A stretch of 64,000 nucleotides of DNA from positions 1 to 64,000 of the forward strand of contig DKQS01000007.1 of the NCBI GenBank assembly GCA_002471825.1. Reading direction: 5' to 3'. A model generated the notes under the pieces. It was not told the origin of the DNA and ran no database searches. It was given only the letters and a program-made list of their open reading frames with translations. Below, one piece after another: positions 8,405-17,690 of this stretch. Position numbers and translations under genes: made by a program. This DNA comes from Flavobacteriaceae bacterium UBA7302 (GTDB taxonomy: Bacteria > Bacteroidota > Bacteroidia > Flavobacteriales > Flavobacteriaceae). Every line of letters begins with the position of its first letter. The first letter of the stretch is position 1.

Positions 8405-11400
8405 TCACATAATATTACGGATGGATGATGATTTATTCTTTCTTCATCTTCTCTTTTAGAGAGCCTATAGATATATTGATTACTCTCTGACAATTTATTT
8501 GGATTAATCCCTAGAGAAATAATCTGATAATCATATTCCAGAGCAATATCTTTAAGTGTATCGAAATTAGAGCCAATTCCTTCTGCTTCATCAATACTTA
8601 AAAACCTTAGAGCCCTATTGTCAAGATTATTTTTTTCTTTTATGAGTGAAAGTTTTGCTATACAGAGAAGGGCCAGAGATGTGTATGTTTGTCCAGTGCT
8701 TCCTGAGTTTTTCTTCCCATTTTGAGTTACTAATTTATAATCCAAGGTATAATATGAATATGGATTTAGAAGCTCTTTGACTTTTGGATTAGTCATTGGT
8801 GCTTTACTATGTTCTTTGTATGCAAGTAAAATCTTCTCTTCCAAAGTTGGTAACTCCTCTAGTTTTGAGGTAAGGCTATTATCTCGTTCAAACAGACCAT
8901 ATTCTAGTTGACTTAAACTGGTTAAGAAATCACTAATCCATTCAAGAGAAATATCATCTCTCAATTTTGATTTCAAAGAGGCCTTATTGCTTGATGTAAT
9001 TTGTGCATAGTCTTCCTTCAAAAAAGCATTTATCCTCTTACAATGTGAAACCTGAGAGTTCACTTTGGATTGCAATTTTTGCAAAAGATCACGAATTTTG
9101 ATAAGCTTGTTTTGATTAATTCTTGCATTTGCATCATTAATCTTTTCTAAATACTCCATGATTTTAGGAACCACAGCAGATTCGTCAAATGAAATATCTC
9201 TGAATAATTCTTGCGGCAATAACACTCTTACCAAGTCAAGAAAGTTTTGGTCCTTTCCAAATTGATTTATTTCCTCATCAATTTGATTTCCTATTAGAAT
9301 CCCCTTAAACTGCTCAGAATATTTTTTTTTCGCGTTTTCATGTTTTTTTTCAGAATCATTAAAATCAATTTCTTTTACACTTGGATTAGCATCTCTTGGT
9401 ATATATTCTCCGTAATTAGTTTCTATCTCTAGAATTCTATCCTCAATAGAACGTTTGTCATCTAGCCATGAGCTTAAAGATATAATATCCTCCAGAACTT
9501 TTTTATGAAAGTTATATTCCTTTTGAAACTCTAAAGCAAAAAGCTTCTCGTCAAATACTAGTCGTATCTCCTCTGGCTTTTCTGAAACTTTAAAAGTTTC
9601 GGCACAATGCAAAATATGCTGATCCACCAAATCCAACTCAACAGTTTCTATTGTAGGTAATTGCTGTTGAATAACACGTAAATTACTAAGTTTAGTTTTT
9701 AAAGAACTTATCTTTTTACCAAGTGATTTATGATCTGATCTTATCTTTTCATGTAGAGAAATATCTACCATTTTTTCTTTGTAATCGACCTCAATAACTT
9801 TGAGTGCAACATTATAAATTTCATCTGGTATTGTCAGTTGGTCTTGGGATATCCAAGCCGGTATTGCATCGGGAATATTTAGGATGTCGTCAATGAGGAA
9901 AGATTGTAAAACTTCAAGTTTATTAAGCTTAGTCTCGTAATTCTCCACTTCTATTCGTAATCTCGATCTGGATTGTAAAAGATGTTCTTTAATTTTAGTA
10001 TTATCATTTACATTAAATATTTGCTTTTCTTTTTCAATAAGCTTAATGTAAACTTTTAATCCAGATAGATTCAGCCAAAGACCTTCACTATCTTTATTTG
10101 TATCTTCTTTAGAAAGCTGATTAATTATTTCCTCTGGATTAGAAATAAACTTGTCTCCTTTTTTAGGAAAAATTGGTTCTATAGTTTTTAAAGTTTGAAA
10201 ATGCCTAAGAACGCTTTCTTCTTTGAGTGTACAAGGTTTGTTTCTCTCTAATATCCAATAGGAAAGAGATTCAGGATTTTCAAAATCATTAAATTTTAGT
10301 AGCTCTCTTGATAGCAAAAGTTTTTTACTTATGGTATCCACTCTATGTTCAACTTTCTTGAGAACAGGTTGTAATCCTTCTGAATAATCGAAACTAGCAA
10401 ATAAATCAAGAATATTTAATTGATCTAGAACTCTTTTAAGTATTACCAAAGATTCTTTAAATCTTTTTTCCTTTGCCACGTTTCTGAGGACATGCTCAAG
10501 TTCTACTATGCTAGCTAGATTTAGTTGACTAATAATTTTATTACAATTTTCAACAAACTCCAATCTCGATTTAATATCCGTAAATTTTAGTTGCAGTTCA
10601 TCAAACTGTGGCTGGATTTCGGAAATTTCTATTTCACACTCTTTTAATTTTTGAGTCTTTAATTTATTAAGATTTAGAATAACACTCCTAGCTTTAAAGT
10701 AATTTTTGAGTGTATTTTTTATGGTGACATTTAAAGTTTTAAGAAGCTGCTTTTGATAACTCCAATCTATTACTATGAACTCTTTTTCTGCGGCATCCTT
10801 TAACTTCTTTAAATCATAAAGTGTTTGCAGACTTGCAGCCTTACTTTTCATTGTTTCAATTTCCTTTTTATTTTTTCTATGCAAAGCCACAGTGTCTTCC
10901 AGCTGTTTTACTGTATCCTGATACTCATTGTAATAAAAGTATTGCTCATCTTTTCCAAACAAGAATTCTTGTAATTGAACATCACCCTTAATTGATATTC
11001 CTTTTCTTGCGAAAGCTTGTAGAATTTTAGCATAATCCTTCAAATTACTTTTACTATTGGCGATATCTATTGGCAATAAATTGTTGTTAGAAAGTGCCTG
11101 ATGAAAATCTCTGAAAACATTATATATTTTACAGCCATAGTTTTCAGATTGATTCATTTTCGAGTCAAAATCATTTAAAGAAAGCCATTTATTATTCTCC
11201 TCGAAATCATCAACCCTTATAACCTTATCAAAAGGTTCAAACTGATCCTTCTCGAAGTCTAAACTACTCTGAATAATAAATGATTGACTTTTCTTTGAAT
11301 TCCTTTCAATATAACATCCAATAAGTAAATATTTTTTATATTCAACTTCAACATTAAGGTAAGCATAACCGAAATCTCCTTTTTCCTTTGACTCTATAAC

Positions 11401-11616
11401 CAGTGTATTAAAAGGTCTGTCATCTTGACCTTTGGTTGAAGACTCGTATTCTGTAGAGCCAATAATAATTAATTGAATTAGATCTGTTATAATACTTTTT
11501 CCAACTCCACTATCTCCTGTAAAATCAGTTCTAAAAGGATGAAAATCGTAATCAAAACTTTGATGATGAATAATGTTTACAGCGCCTAAACTATGTATGC
11601 GTGGATAATTTTTCAT
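8398..11616 (-). CDS. jetC: JetC-like SMC ATPase (MukB/MksB-type) of a Wadjet-type system
   Basis: This is an SMC-type ATPase of 1072 residues, the DNA-loop-extruding motor of the complex. The Walker A motif GDSGVGKS lies at residues 34-41. A long, Lys/Glu-rich coiled-coil region spans roughly residues 240-900. The C-terminal ATPase half has a signature-like NSGSTGQTYTSLALL near residue 970 and a Walker B FLSIDEAEG with Asp1009 and Glu1010. The arm and head layout and the length fit JetC/MksB rather than SbcC or RecN. The signature differs from the usual SGG form, so this is a divergent branch. The gene overlaps jetB by 4 bases (ATGA) and jetD by 7 bases. Confidence 0.85.
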   Translation of the reverse strand: MKNYPRIHSLGAVNIIHHQSFDYDFHPFRTDFTGDSGVGKSIITDLIQLIIIGSTEYESSTKGQDDRPFNTLVIESKEKGDFGYAYLNVEVEYKKYLLIGCYIERNSKKSQSFIIQSSLDFEKDQFEPFDKVIRVDDFEENNKWLSLNDFDSKMNQSENYGCKIYNVFRDFHQALSNNNLLPIDIANSKSNLKDYAKILQAFARKGISIKGDVQLQEFLFGKDEQYFYYNEYQDTVKQLEDTVALHRKNKKEIETMKSKAASLQTLYDLKKLKDAAEKEFIVIDWSYQKQLLKTLNVTIKNTLKNYFKARSVILNLNKLKTQKLKECEIEISEIQPQFDELQLKFTDIKSRLEFVENCNKIISQLNLASIVELEHVLRNVAKEKRFKESLVILKRVLDQLNILDLFASFDYSEGLQPVLKKVEHRVDTISKKLLLSRELLKFNDFENPESLSYWILERNKPCTLKEESVLRHFQTLKTIEPIFPKKGDKFISNPEEIINQLSKEDTNKDSEGLWLNLSGLKVYIKLIEKEKQIFNVNDNTKIKEHLLQSRSRLRIEVENYETKLNKLEVLQSFLIDDILNIPDAIPAWISQDQLTIPDEIYNVALKVIEVDYKEKMVDISLHEKIRSDHKSLGKKISSLKTKLSNLRVIQQQLPTIETVELDLVDQHILHCAETFKVSEKPEEIRLVFDEKLFALEFQKEYNFHKKVLEDIISLSSWLDDKRSIEDRILEIETNYGEYIPRDANPSVKEIDFNDSEKKHENAKKKYSEQFKGILIGNQIDEEINQFGKDQNFLDLVRVLLPQELFRDISFDESAVVPKIMEYLEKINDANARINQNKLIKIRDLLQKLQSKVNSQVSHCKRINAFLKEDYAQITSSNKASLKSKLRDDISLEWISDFLTSLSQLEYGLFERDNSLTSKLEELPTLEEKILLAYKEHSKAPMTNPKVKELLNPYSYYTLDYKLVTQNGKKNSGSTGQTYTSLALLCIAKLSLIKEKNNLDNRALRFLSIDEAEGIGSNFDTLKDIALEYDYQIISLGINPNKLSESNQYIYRLSKREDEERINHHPSVILCEW

Positions 11617-12263
11617 GTATAATTTGCAATTATTTCATCTATTCGAGGAACTATATCTTCATATATTGAATTTATTCTTTGAAATGAAGCTTTTGGCTGA
11701 AAATAGTCCTGTTTCAGTTCTATCCAACCCAATCGCCTAAAGTTTCTTAGAGCATTATAAACTGCGTTGTCAATTTTCAAATCATCATCATCAATTTTGA
11801 TATCACCTGAAGATTGAGCAATTAATTTTACGAGTCCCTCTTTATATTGTTCATAATCATTCCGTATCATTTCTTGTAGAGTGGAGACTGAGTCAAGCTC
11901 GATATTCCCCTCATAGAAAATTATCTTATACATAATAAGACCTATTATTACGTATTCATTTTTCAAAATATCTCTATATGGGGTGGGAACACTTCCTCTG
12001 TTCGAAGTATTAAAATCTAAAAAGAAATAAGAGTCTGAATTCAGATTATCTTCTTTCAATTCGATTCCATAGAAGTAATTATAATAACTATTTAAATCAT
12101 TCTTATGCTTCTTTAAAAATCTATAAAAAGGGATTTGATCTCCAAACTCCTGAATGTGAATGCCATCTTTAAGGTAATAGTCTAGCTCCCCAAAGTATGT
12201 TTGAGCATCTTCGTCTAGCTGAAACTTTAAGAACTCTAATCTGTCGTTAGTGTTGTATTCCAT
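11613..12263 (-). CDS. jetB: JetB-like (MukE/MksE-type) winged-helix subunit
   Basis: This 216-residue acidic, mostly alpha-helical protein has C-terminal ALRNFRRLGWIELKQDYFQ, typical of a winged helix that binds a kleisin. MukE-like subunits bridge the kleisin (JetA) and the SMC ATPase (JetC). Sequence alone is weakly diagnostic. The call rests mainly on size and on position between the jetA-like and jetC-like genes, with a 28-base overlap with jetA upstream and an ATGA overlap with jetC downstream, as in other jetABCD operons. Confidence 0.75.
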   Translation of the reverse strand: MEYNTNDRLEFLKFQLDEDAQTYFGELDYYLKDGIHIQEFGDQIPFYRFLKKHKNDLNSYYNYFYGIELKEDNLNSDSYFFLDFNTSNRGSVPTPYRDILKNEYVIIGLIMYKIIFYEGNIELDSVSTLQEMIRNDYEQYKEGLVKLIAQSSGDIKIDDDDLKIDNAVYNALRNFRRLGWIELKQDYFQPKASFQRINSIYEDIVPRIDEIIANYT

Positions 12264-13570
12264 AATATCGTTCCTTCTTTTTTCACTAATACATTTTTAT
12301 CAATAGTTACTTTGTAATTGTCTTTTAAGTGTCCTATTTCAATTACTTCGAAAAAAACTTTAGTGGCAATGGTGAAATCAGATGTTTCTTCTAGCACTGT
12401 AAAAAAAATCTCTGACATATTAATATTTTTATTTTTTTTCAATTCAGCAAAGGCTAAATTGATCCAATTCTTAATAGTTTGATAATCATTGAAAGCTTTA
12501 TTCAAAACTGCGATACTATTGCTTTCTGCAGTACGGTCTCTAGTATACTGCTTTCTTTTTTTTGATCGCGTGGGAAATAATTCCCTGTCTCTATCGAAAT
12601 GAATATACTTTGGTCTTTTATATCGAGTTACTAACTCATTCACCTGTTCAGGAAAGGCAATCCTTTTTTCTGTTCCTTCTTGCTTTAATTCAGAATACGT
12701 TAATAAAAATCTAATAAATCTATCTGTTTGAGCACTATATTTAGAGTTTCGAAATGCGGAAAATAATTGTTTGATCTTTGGTTGAATTCTATTTAGTCTT
12801 CTGTCCGTCCCTCTTAATCTACTTTGAATATTGTCAAAAAAGTGAATTTTAGATTCAAGAAGCTTTAATACTTCTTGATTATCTGAATCAATTTGAGTTA
12901 AAATAATGCTAATGGAGTTTGTTTCGGTGAAAGCACTTCTCAACTCTTTATTTTTATGTTGTATTTGAATTAAATCATCGCTAACCTGACGAAGTAGCTC
13001 TAAAGGCTTTAAATTTTGAGCCAAAGTATCTTTACGCAATTTACCTACAGCTTCATCAATTTGTCTGTCGAGGAAATCAATATGTTGTTTAAGAGTAGGA
13101 TAATAATGCTCAAAATGGACTTCTAACCACTCACGAATATGTTCTTCAGATTGAAGTGCTTTATTTAATTGTAGCTTTAACTCAGTACAAATAATATTGA
13201 TTTTTGTAGGTTTAAAACTACCTTCTAGCGTAGCTTTGGCACTCTTACAAAAATTCAAACCATACTCTTGGAATGAATAGGTTCTAGTCTCCTCATCATA
13301 ATTAAGAAAATACTTTTGCAGTCTTAAAATCCTTTCTTTATTATATGATCTAATATAATGAGTATTCTTCTCATTTGCTGTCATGGTGGACTCAAAGAGT
13401 CTATGAATTTCCTCTCCAGAAAATCTTCCATCTTCATAAAGTCCATTCGTAATGCCTTCATATAAGTGGATAATGACTAGCCCCTCTCGCTCTTCTGGGA
13501 ATAACTCTCGATACGTATTAGATTTAAGAACTTCTTCTTTAAAATTAAAAGTGATTTTGTCTTTTTTCAA
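12236..13570 (-). CDS. jetA: JetA-like (MukF/MksF-type) kleisin subunit
   Basis: This 444-residue protein has a winged-helix-like N-terminal region (residues 1-120), a long central helical region (about 150-260) and a C-terminal domain, in the general layout of the MukF/MksF/JetA kleisins that link the two SMC heads. The start is a TTG at 13568-13570, only 5 bases after the helicase gene stop, so translation is probably coupled to the Gabija-like module. It overlaps jetB by 28 bases. Family similarity is by architecture and gene order rather than by a single motif. Confidence 0.75.
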   Translation of the reverse strand: MKKDKITFNFKEEVLKSNTYRELFPEEREGLVIIHLYEGITNGLYEDGRFSGEEIHRLFESTMTANEKNTHYIRSYNKERILRLQKYFLNYDEETRTYSFQEYGLNFCKSAKATLEGSFKPTKINIICTELKLQLNKALQSEEHIREWLEVHFEHYYPTLKQHIDFLDRQIDEAVGKLRKDTLAQNLKPLELLRQVSDDLIQIQHKNKELRSAFTETNSISIILTQIDSDNQEVLKLLESKIHFFDNIQSRLRGTDRRLNRIQPKIKQLFSAFRNSKYSAQTDRFIRFLLTYSELKQEGTEKRIAFPEQVNELVTRYKRPKYIHFDRDRELFPTRSKKRKQYTRDRTAESNSIAVLNKAFNDYQTIKNWINLAFAELKKNKNINMSEIFFTVLEETSDFTIATKVFFEVIEIGHLKDNYKVTIDKNVLVKKEGTILWNTTLTTD

Positions 13571-13575
13571 AAGTT

Positions 13576-15384
13576 TTAAATATTTGGGATAATCGTAATA
13601 TTATCACCTAGTTTTTCTTTTATTTCATCTTCTGTTATCTTTTCCGGAAAAGCCAAAGCTAATAAATGTTTGGGCCTAGACATTGCAACATATATTATGC
13701 GTTTCTTTTCTTTAATAAACCCATCGTCATCAGGCTCTAAATCTCTAAAGTTGATATTACTTGGATGGTTCTTTTCATCAAAAAACACAAGAATAGCATC
13801 CAATGTTTTCCCTTTTACTTTATGGATTGTTGTAAGCGAGCTGGTTTTATCTATATCAACTCTATTAAAGTGTTCAGAAACAGGTTCATTACGCGTAGTT
13901 TTAGCAAAATACTTTGAGGTCTTCTTAATCCCAAAATCCACATCAAAATCGATGTTTAAAGTCTGTTTTATATAATTCGGACATAGTTTTGTCCATTCTT
14001 CAACAGTGTAGGAAAGTTCTGGTAACCCCTCAATAAATTTTATAACTCTAGCATTAAATAGATAATCAGTTTTTAGCTCAGCTTTTAAATTATTAAGTTC
14101 AACAAAAGAGGCTTCTTTATTCTCTAATCGAATAATGATATTGCGCGTAATATTTATTGCCTCCTTTAAATTTTCATCATTATACTCAACCTTTGCTGTA
14201 ATGAGATCATAAGCTAACTGATTATGCCAAGGTTTTTGTTGAGCATCCCTTCCTAGCATTTTATTTCTTACGCTGTTGCCACGAACAACAACTTTTAAGT
14301 CTTTAAAGCCTTTACCAGAGCAATGCTCTTCAAAATGAGCTATAATGTCACCTCTATTATCAGGTTTATATCTGTAGATTAGTATAGGCTCATTTATTTT
14401 TTTTTCACTAGCTGTTTGGATTGTACGTTTATCGAGTGGTCTTAGTAGCGAAAAACAATCTATAATATGCTGTGGAGATCTTCTGTTGTTAGATAAATCG
14501 AGACTTGTATAATCTTCCCCTTCATACTTTTCCATAAATAGCTGTGGGTTGGCATCTCTAAATTCATAAAGGCTCTGATAGGGATCGCCAATAAATTCGA
14601 TATTAGTTAATCCCTGATTGTTTAGTTCTTCGAAAATCCTATGTTGCATGAGAGAATTATCTTGAGCTTCATCTACAATTATGTGTGGAAATCTTTTAGA
14701 AAGCCACTTGCTGATTTTAGGATTTTTTCTGAGTAGCCTAAGTGCTATGTAAGCTGAATCATTGGTCGTAATCAGTCCTTTTTCGAATTGCCATCCTTTA
14801 ATATATTTGCAATATTTTTCAAAAACGTTTAAATCCACCTTATCCTCAGACGGGTTATTACCTTTAACAGAATAGCTTCCATCGGGCTCTAATCTTATAT
14901 CAGATGGCAAGTATTGATAATATATACTTTTACCAGTCTTTGCTTTGAATGAGTTCATAGGACTCTTAAGACCGTCTACCAATTTTCCTGTTTTATTTTT
15001 ATATCTTGTTCTCCAAATCTGATCTAAACGGGAGTTATTCTCTAAAATCTGCGGTCGTGCAAAGTTTCTTTCTAGAAGATAATAAAACGGTAACGTAATG
15101 AAAGTATTTATAAAGCTATCTATAGTGCTTATCAAATGAGGATATTGTAAAGTTCTACCAGAAAGTAAGTTGTATGTGATATTGAGTTCATCTTTAGCCG
15201 CATTAGTAAATGATATACAAGCAATACCAGAATGATTACCATAAGTAATTTTATATTCTGCTTCAAGATTAATAATCTTTTGTGCTATTGCTGTAGTTTT
15301 TCCACCACCAGGACAAGCATTTAAAACTACCTTTCCTCGTGCATCGAAATAAGCTTGTAACTCGTCTGTAATATCTAATTCCAT
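13576..15384 (-). CDS. gajB: UvrD/PcrA-type superfamily 1 helicase, GajB-like
   Basis: This 602-residue SF1A helicase contains all the main motifs: Walker A (motif I) in NACPGGGKTTAIA near residues 22-34, motif II IIVDEAQDNS, motif III FIGDPYQSLYEF, motif IV region LSNNRRSP, motif V TIHKVKGKTLDAI and motif VI IIYVAMSRPK. Such helicases pair with class 2 OLD nucleases in the Gabija defence system (GajA plus GajB). Here it starts 2 bases after the OLD gene. GajB is usually near 500 residues, so this one is longer. It could also be the helicase of another OLD-helicase type. Confidence 0.75.
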   Translation of the reverse strand: MELDITDELQAYFDARGKVVLNACPGGGKTTAIAQKIINLEAEYKITYGNHSGIACISFTNAAKDELNITYNLLSGRTLQYPHLISTIDSFINTFITLPFYYLLERNFARPQILENNSRLDQIWRTRYKNKTGKLVDGLKSPMNSFKAKTGKSIYYQYLPSDIRLEPDGSYSVKGNNPSEDKVDLNVFEKYCKYIKGWQFEKGLITTNDSAYIALRLLRKNPKISKWLSKRFPHIIVDEAQDNSLMQHRIFEELNNQGLTNIEFIGDPYQSLYEFRDANPQLFMEKYEGEDYTSLDLSNNRRSPQHIIDCFSLLRPLDKRTIQTASEKKINEPILIYRYKPDNRGDIIAHFEEHCSGKGFKDLKVVVRGNSVRNKMLGRDAQQKPWHNQLAYDLITAKVEYNDENLKEAINITRNIIIRLENKEASFVELNNLKAELKTDYLFNARVIKFIEGLPELSYTVEEWTKLCPNYIKQTLNIDFDVDFGIKKTSKYFAKTTRNEPVSEHFNRVDIDKTSSLTTIHKVKGKTLDAILVFFDEKNHPSNINFRDLEPDDDGFIKEKKRIIYVAMSRPKHLLALAFPEKITEDEIKEKLGDNITIIPNI

Positions 15385-15386
15385 AA

Positions 15387-17318
15387 TTATCCCTTTAAAT
15401 GTTTTAAACTTTTTTGGATATATTTTGGGATTACAAATTCCTTCCTTGCTCGTTTTAAGTTTTTAAGTATGTAAAGAGAAAAGTTTTGTGAAAAGGTTCC
15501 TTTTGAAGGGAATGATTTCCAAACCAACAGTGCGACCTTTCTTTGCTGTTCTTCTGTTAGTTCCTCATTAATTACGTTGTCTACGTAATTGAGTATCGCA
15601 TTTGCTTTTGCCGCCCTAATTTTATTGATATACTTAAAAAGAAAATTGTTCTCGATTTCTTGTTTTGTTTTAGATACATTGGCAAGTGCTAATTCGTATT
15701 CAAGAGTCTTTTCTGCCGGAAATAATTTAATTGTATCCTTACCATTAATGGCAGAAGTTATATTAGGTATTCTAGAGGAGACAGCGGCTGCTTGAATTGA
15801 AGCATCAAGTTCATCAAGCTTAGTGTAGTTATTAGAAATTAATTTATCAAATGAGAATTCTTTTTTCTTTGAGTTTGTGAACTTATCATTATCGGTTAAA
15901 ATCGAAACAGGTTTATTTATGGACTTATAAGGCTGATTTGAATTAAACAAATGAATGAATGGATAAAAACTTGTTCCACTAACATTTACCAATTCAATCC
16001 TGTAGTCTTCCAAACGATATTTTTTAATAGCCGTAAAGGCAGTAATCAAAAGCTCCTCAGAGACACCTTCAACAAAGAGAACTGCTTTTGCAAATAACAG
16101 TTGAGATTTTGTTACATCAATATATCTTTCAAGCTGTTTTCTTCTGAGTATAAAATTAGTTCTGGTGAGTTTTTTATCTTTTACAGTATCTTCAACGATA
16201 TTTTCAGAAACTCTATCTCTAAATTGTTCAATTAATCGAAATGCTTGACCATCTAATAAAATCAGATTTTTAAGCGGCACTTTTGAAGTTAATGTGGGGG
16301 AATGAGTTGTTATGAATAACTGACTATTTTTTGACGTGCTGGAATCTCTTAAAAAACTATATAAACTAAGTTGGAGTTGTGGATGTAGGTGTGCTTCGGG
16401 TTCTTCTATCAGCAGTGCGAAGTGAGGAATCTTATTCTCCTTGATTTGATCCTTGATATCTCCTAGGACAGTTGCGATATATATTAAATTATTTTGCCCT
16501 AAACTATTTTGCCAAAGAGAGAATCCATCTCCTGTTAAACTCATTCTATCGTGAGGTAAAAATGGTTTTATTGAGTTAACTATATATTCAATCTTGGATT
16601 GTTCTATTTGAAGACCTATCTGATTATCTTTAAATCGTTGATATATTCCTGAAAGATTATCATTAACTCCATCGCGAGTATCGGATACTTCTGACTGAGC
16701 TAAAAGCTCATCATTGGCATTCCGCATAATACCTTCTATTATATCTTCAGTCTCATTTCTTTGAACCCTTCTTTTAATTACCCGTCCCAATAGATTACCT
16801 CTGGTAGTCAATAAATCTCGAGTACTGTCTCTAAGACCACTTAGATAATAATGCTGAAAAATTGCGAATGTATTGTAGTCTGCTCTTTGACCTTCTATAT
16901 TTCCCGTGTAATACGATGAAAACGGGTATTTTCCTCCTTTGTCTTCATACGTAAATGTTATCTGAGCGAAGTCACTTCCATCATTATCTGGATTAATGAC
17001 CATATATTCATACAATGCACCTTTTTGCCAAGCAGATAAGCCTTTAAACTGATAAACTATGGTTATTTTATCAGCTCTTGATATTTTTAATGTGCCATCG
17101 TCATTGTGTTCCACACTTTCGAAAAAATCAGCAAAGCCTACCGAAATATCCCGTATGGGTTCTCCCATATTATACAGCAACCTAATAGCATCTATGACAG
17201 CCGATTTATTACTTCCGTTTTCACCAATCAGTATATTAATACTACGGTTGAAATTCAGTTCCATTTCTTGGATTCCCCTAAAGTTTTTTATTAGTAATCT
17301 GGAGAGATACATAGACAT
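15387..17318 (-). CDS. gajA: OLD-family ATPase with Toprim nuclease domain, GajA-like
   Basis: This 643-residue protein joins an ABC-type ATPase to a Toprim nuclease domain. Walker A GENGSNKS is at residues 32-39, Walker B LLIEEPEAHLHP at 303-314, and an ATPase switch FITTHSP around 335-341. The Toprim part has Glu417 in LFVEGVSEE, GTS near residue 448 and the DxD acid pair in LTDNDKF (Asp476, Asp478). In GajA the ATPase senses nucleotide levels and the Toprim domain nicks DNA. With an adjacent UvrD helicase this is a class 2 OLD/Gabija arrangement. The C-terminal extension to residue 643 is longer than in the classical GajA (about 580). Confidence 0.8.
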   Translation of the reverse strand: MSMYLSRLLIKNFRGIQEMELNFNRSINILIGENGSNKSAVIDAIRLLYNMGEPIRDISVGFADFFESVEHNDDGTLKISRADKITIVYQFKGLSAWQKGALYEYMVINPDNDGSDFAQITFTYEDKGGKYPFSSYYTGNIEGQRADYNTFAIFQHYYLSGLRDSTRDLLTTRGNLLGRVIKRRVQRNETEDIIEGIMRNANDELLAQSEVSDTRDGVNDNLSGIYQRFKDNQIGLQIEQSKIEYIVNSIKPFLPHDRMSLTGDGFSLWQNSLGQNNLIYIATVLGDIKDQIKENKIPHFALLIEEPEAHLHPQLQLSLYSFLRDSSTSKNSQLFITTHSPTLTSKVPLKNLILLDGQAFRLIEQFRDRVSENIVEDTVKDKKLTRTNFILRRKQLERYIDVTKSQLLFAKAVLFVEGVSEELLITAFTAIKKYRLEDYRIELVNVSGTSFYPFIHLFNSNQPYKSINKPVSILTDNDKFTNSKKKEFSFDKLISNNYTKLDELDASIQAAAVSSRIPNITSAINGKDTIKLFPAEKTLEYELALANVSKTKQEIENNFLFKYINKIRAAKANAILNYVDNVINEELTEEQQRKVALLVWKSFPSKGTFSQNFSLYILKNLKRARKEFVIPKYIQKSLKHLKG

Positions 17319-17324
17319 CTGTGA

Positions 17325-17690
17325 TTAGTTACCGAAAACTTGTTCATATAATGATTGTGATTCCAAGACACCTCCTAAACCCATTTGCTTAGTTGCAGGT
17401 AACTTAAAAATATAAACCCATCTAGAACTAATTTTAGCTCCATTCGGACTAGGTAGATTAGCAGTTCCTTTTTCGCTAAAATATCTTTCAACCTGATTGG
17501 CATTTTTCATAGTACCAGCATTGATACATTTCCAATACTTTATTTTACCTCTATTATAATTGTGCTGAGCTTTTCTTCTTTCTTCATTATTAGTGATGCC
17601 ACAATACCAGCCACTAAACCTGGGATTTTCCGAACCCATAGATTTTTTAATAAATTTTGTAAGTTCTCCCTTAATACTTGTTGTTTTCAT
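17325..17690 (-). CDS. GIY-YIG-like small nuclease-fold protein, first gene of the defence operon
   Basis: This 121-residue protein contains GWYCGITNNEERRKAQH (residues 27-43), matching the second half of the GIY-YIG core (Tyr-x-Gly, then an Arg-rich helix and His). A possible catalytic glutamate lies in NQVERYFSEKG (Glu69), followed by NLPSPNG and WVYIFKL. The first GIY strand is not clear, so it is a divergent member and may be structural rather than catalytic. It is the promoter-proximal gene, 6 bases before the OLD ATPase, so it probably belongs to the same functional unit. The upstream DNA contains two copies of ATGTATTG spaced 13 bases apart. Confidence 0.55.
   Translation of the reverse strand: MKTTSIKGELTKFIKKSMGSENPRFSGWYCGITNNEERRKAQHNYNRGKIKYWKCINAGTMKNANQVERYFSEKGTANLPSPNGAKISSRWVYIFKLPATKQMGLGGVLESQSLYEQVFGN

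Noticed and set aside
8398..11616. SbcC/RecN-type repair ATPase as an alternative to JetC
   Set aside because: The JetA, JetB and JetD-like neighbours in standard order and the fused head-coil-head layout fit a Wadjet/Mks complex better.
13670..13975. Plus-strand 101-codon frame inside the helicase gene
   Set aside because: It lies fully within helicase motifs V-VI of the opposite strand.
4190..17690. Possible CRISPR array, retron or DISARM/BREX/restriction-methylation system in the island
   Set aside because: No regularly spaced repeats, no reverse transcriptase, no methyltransferase and no BREX/DISARM genes were found.
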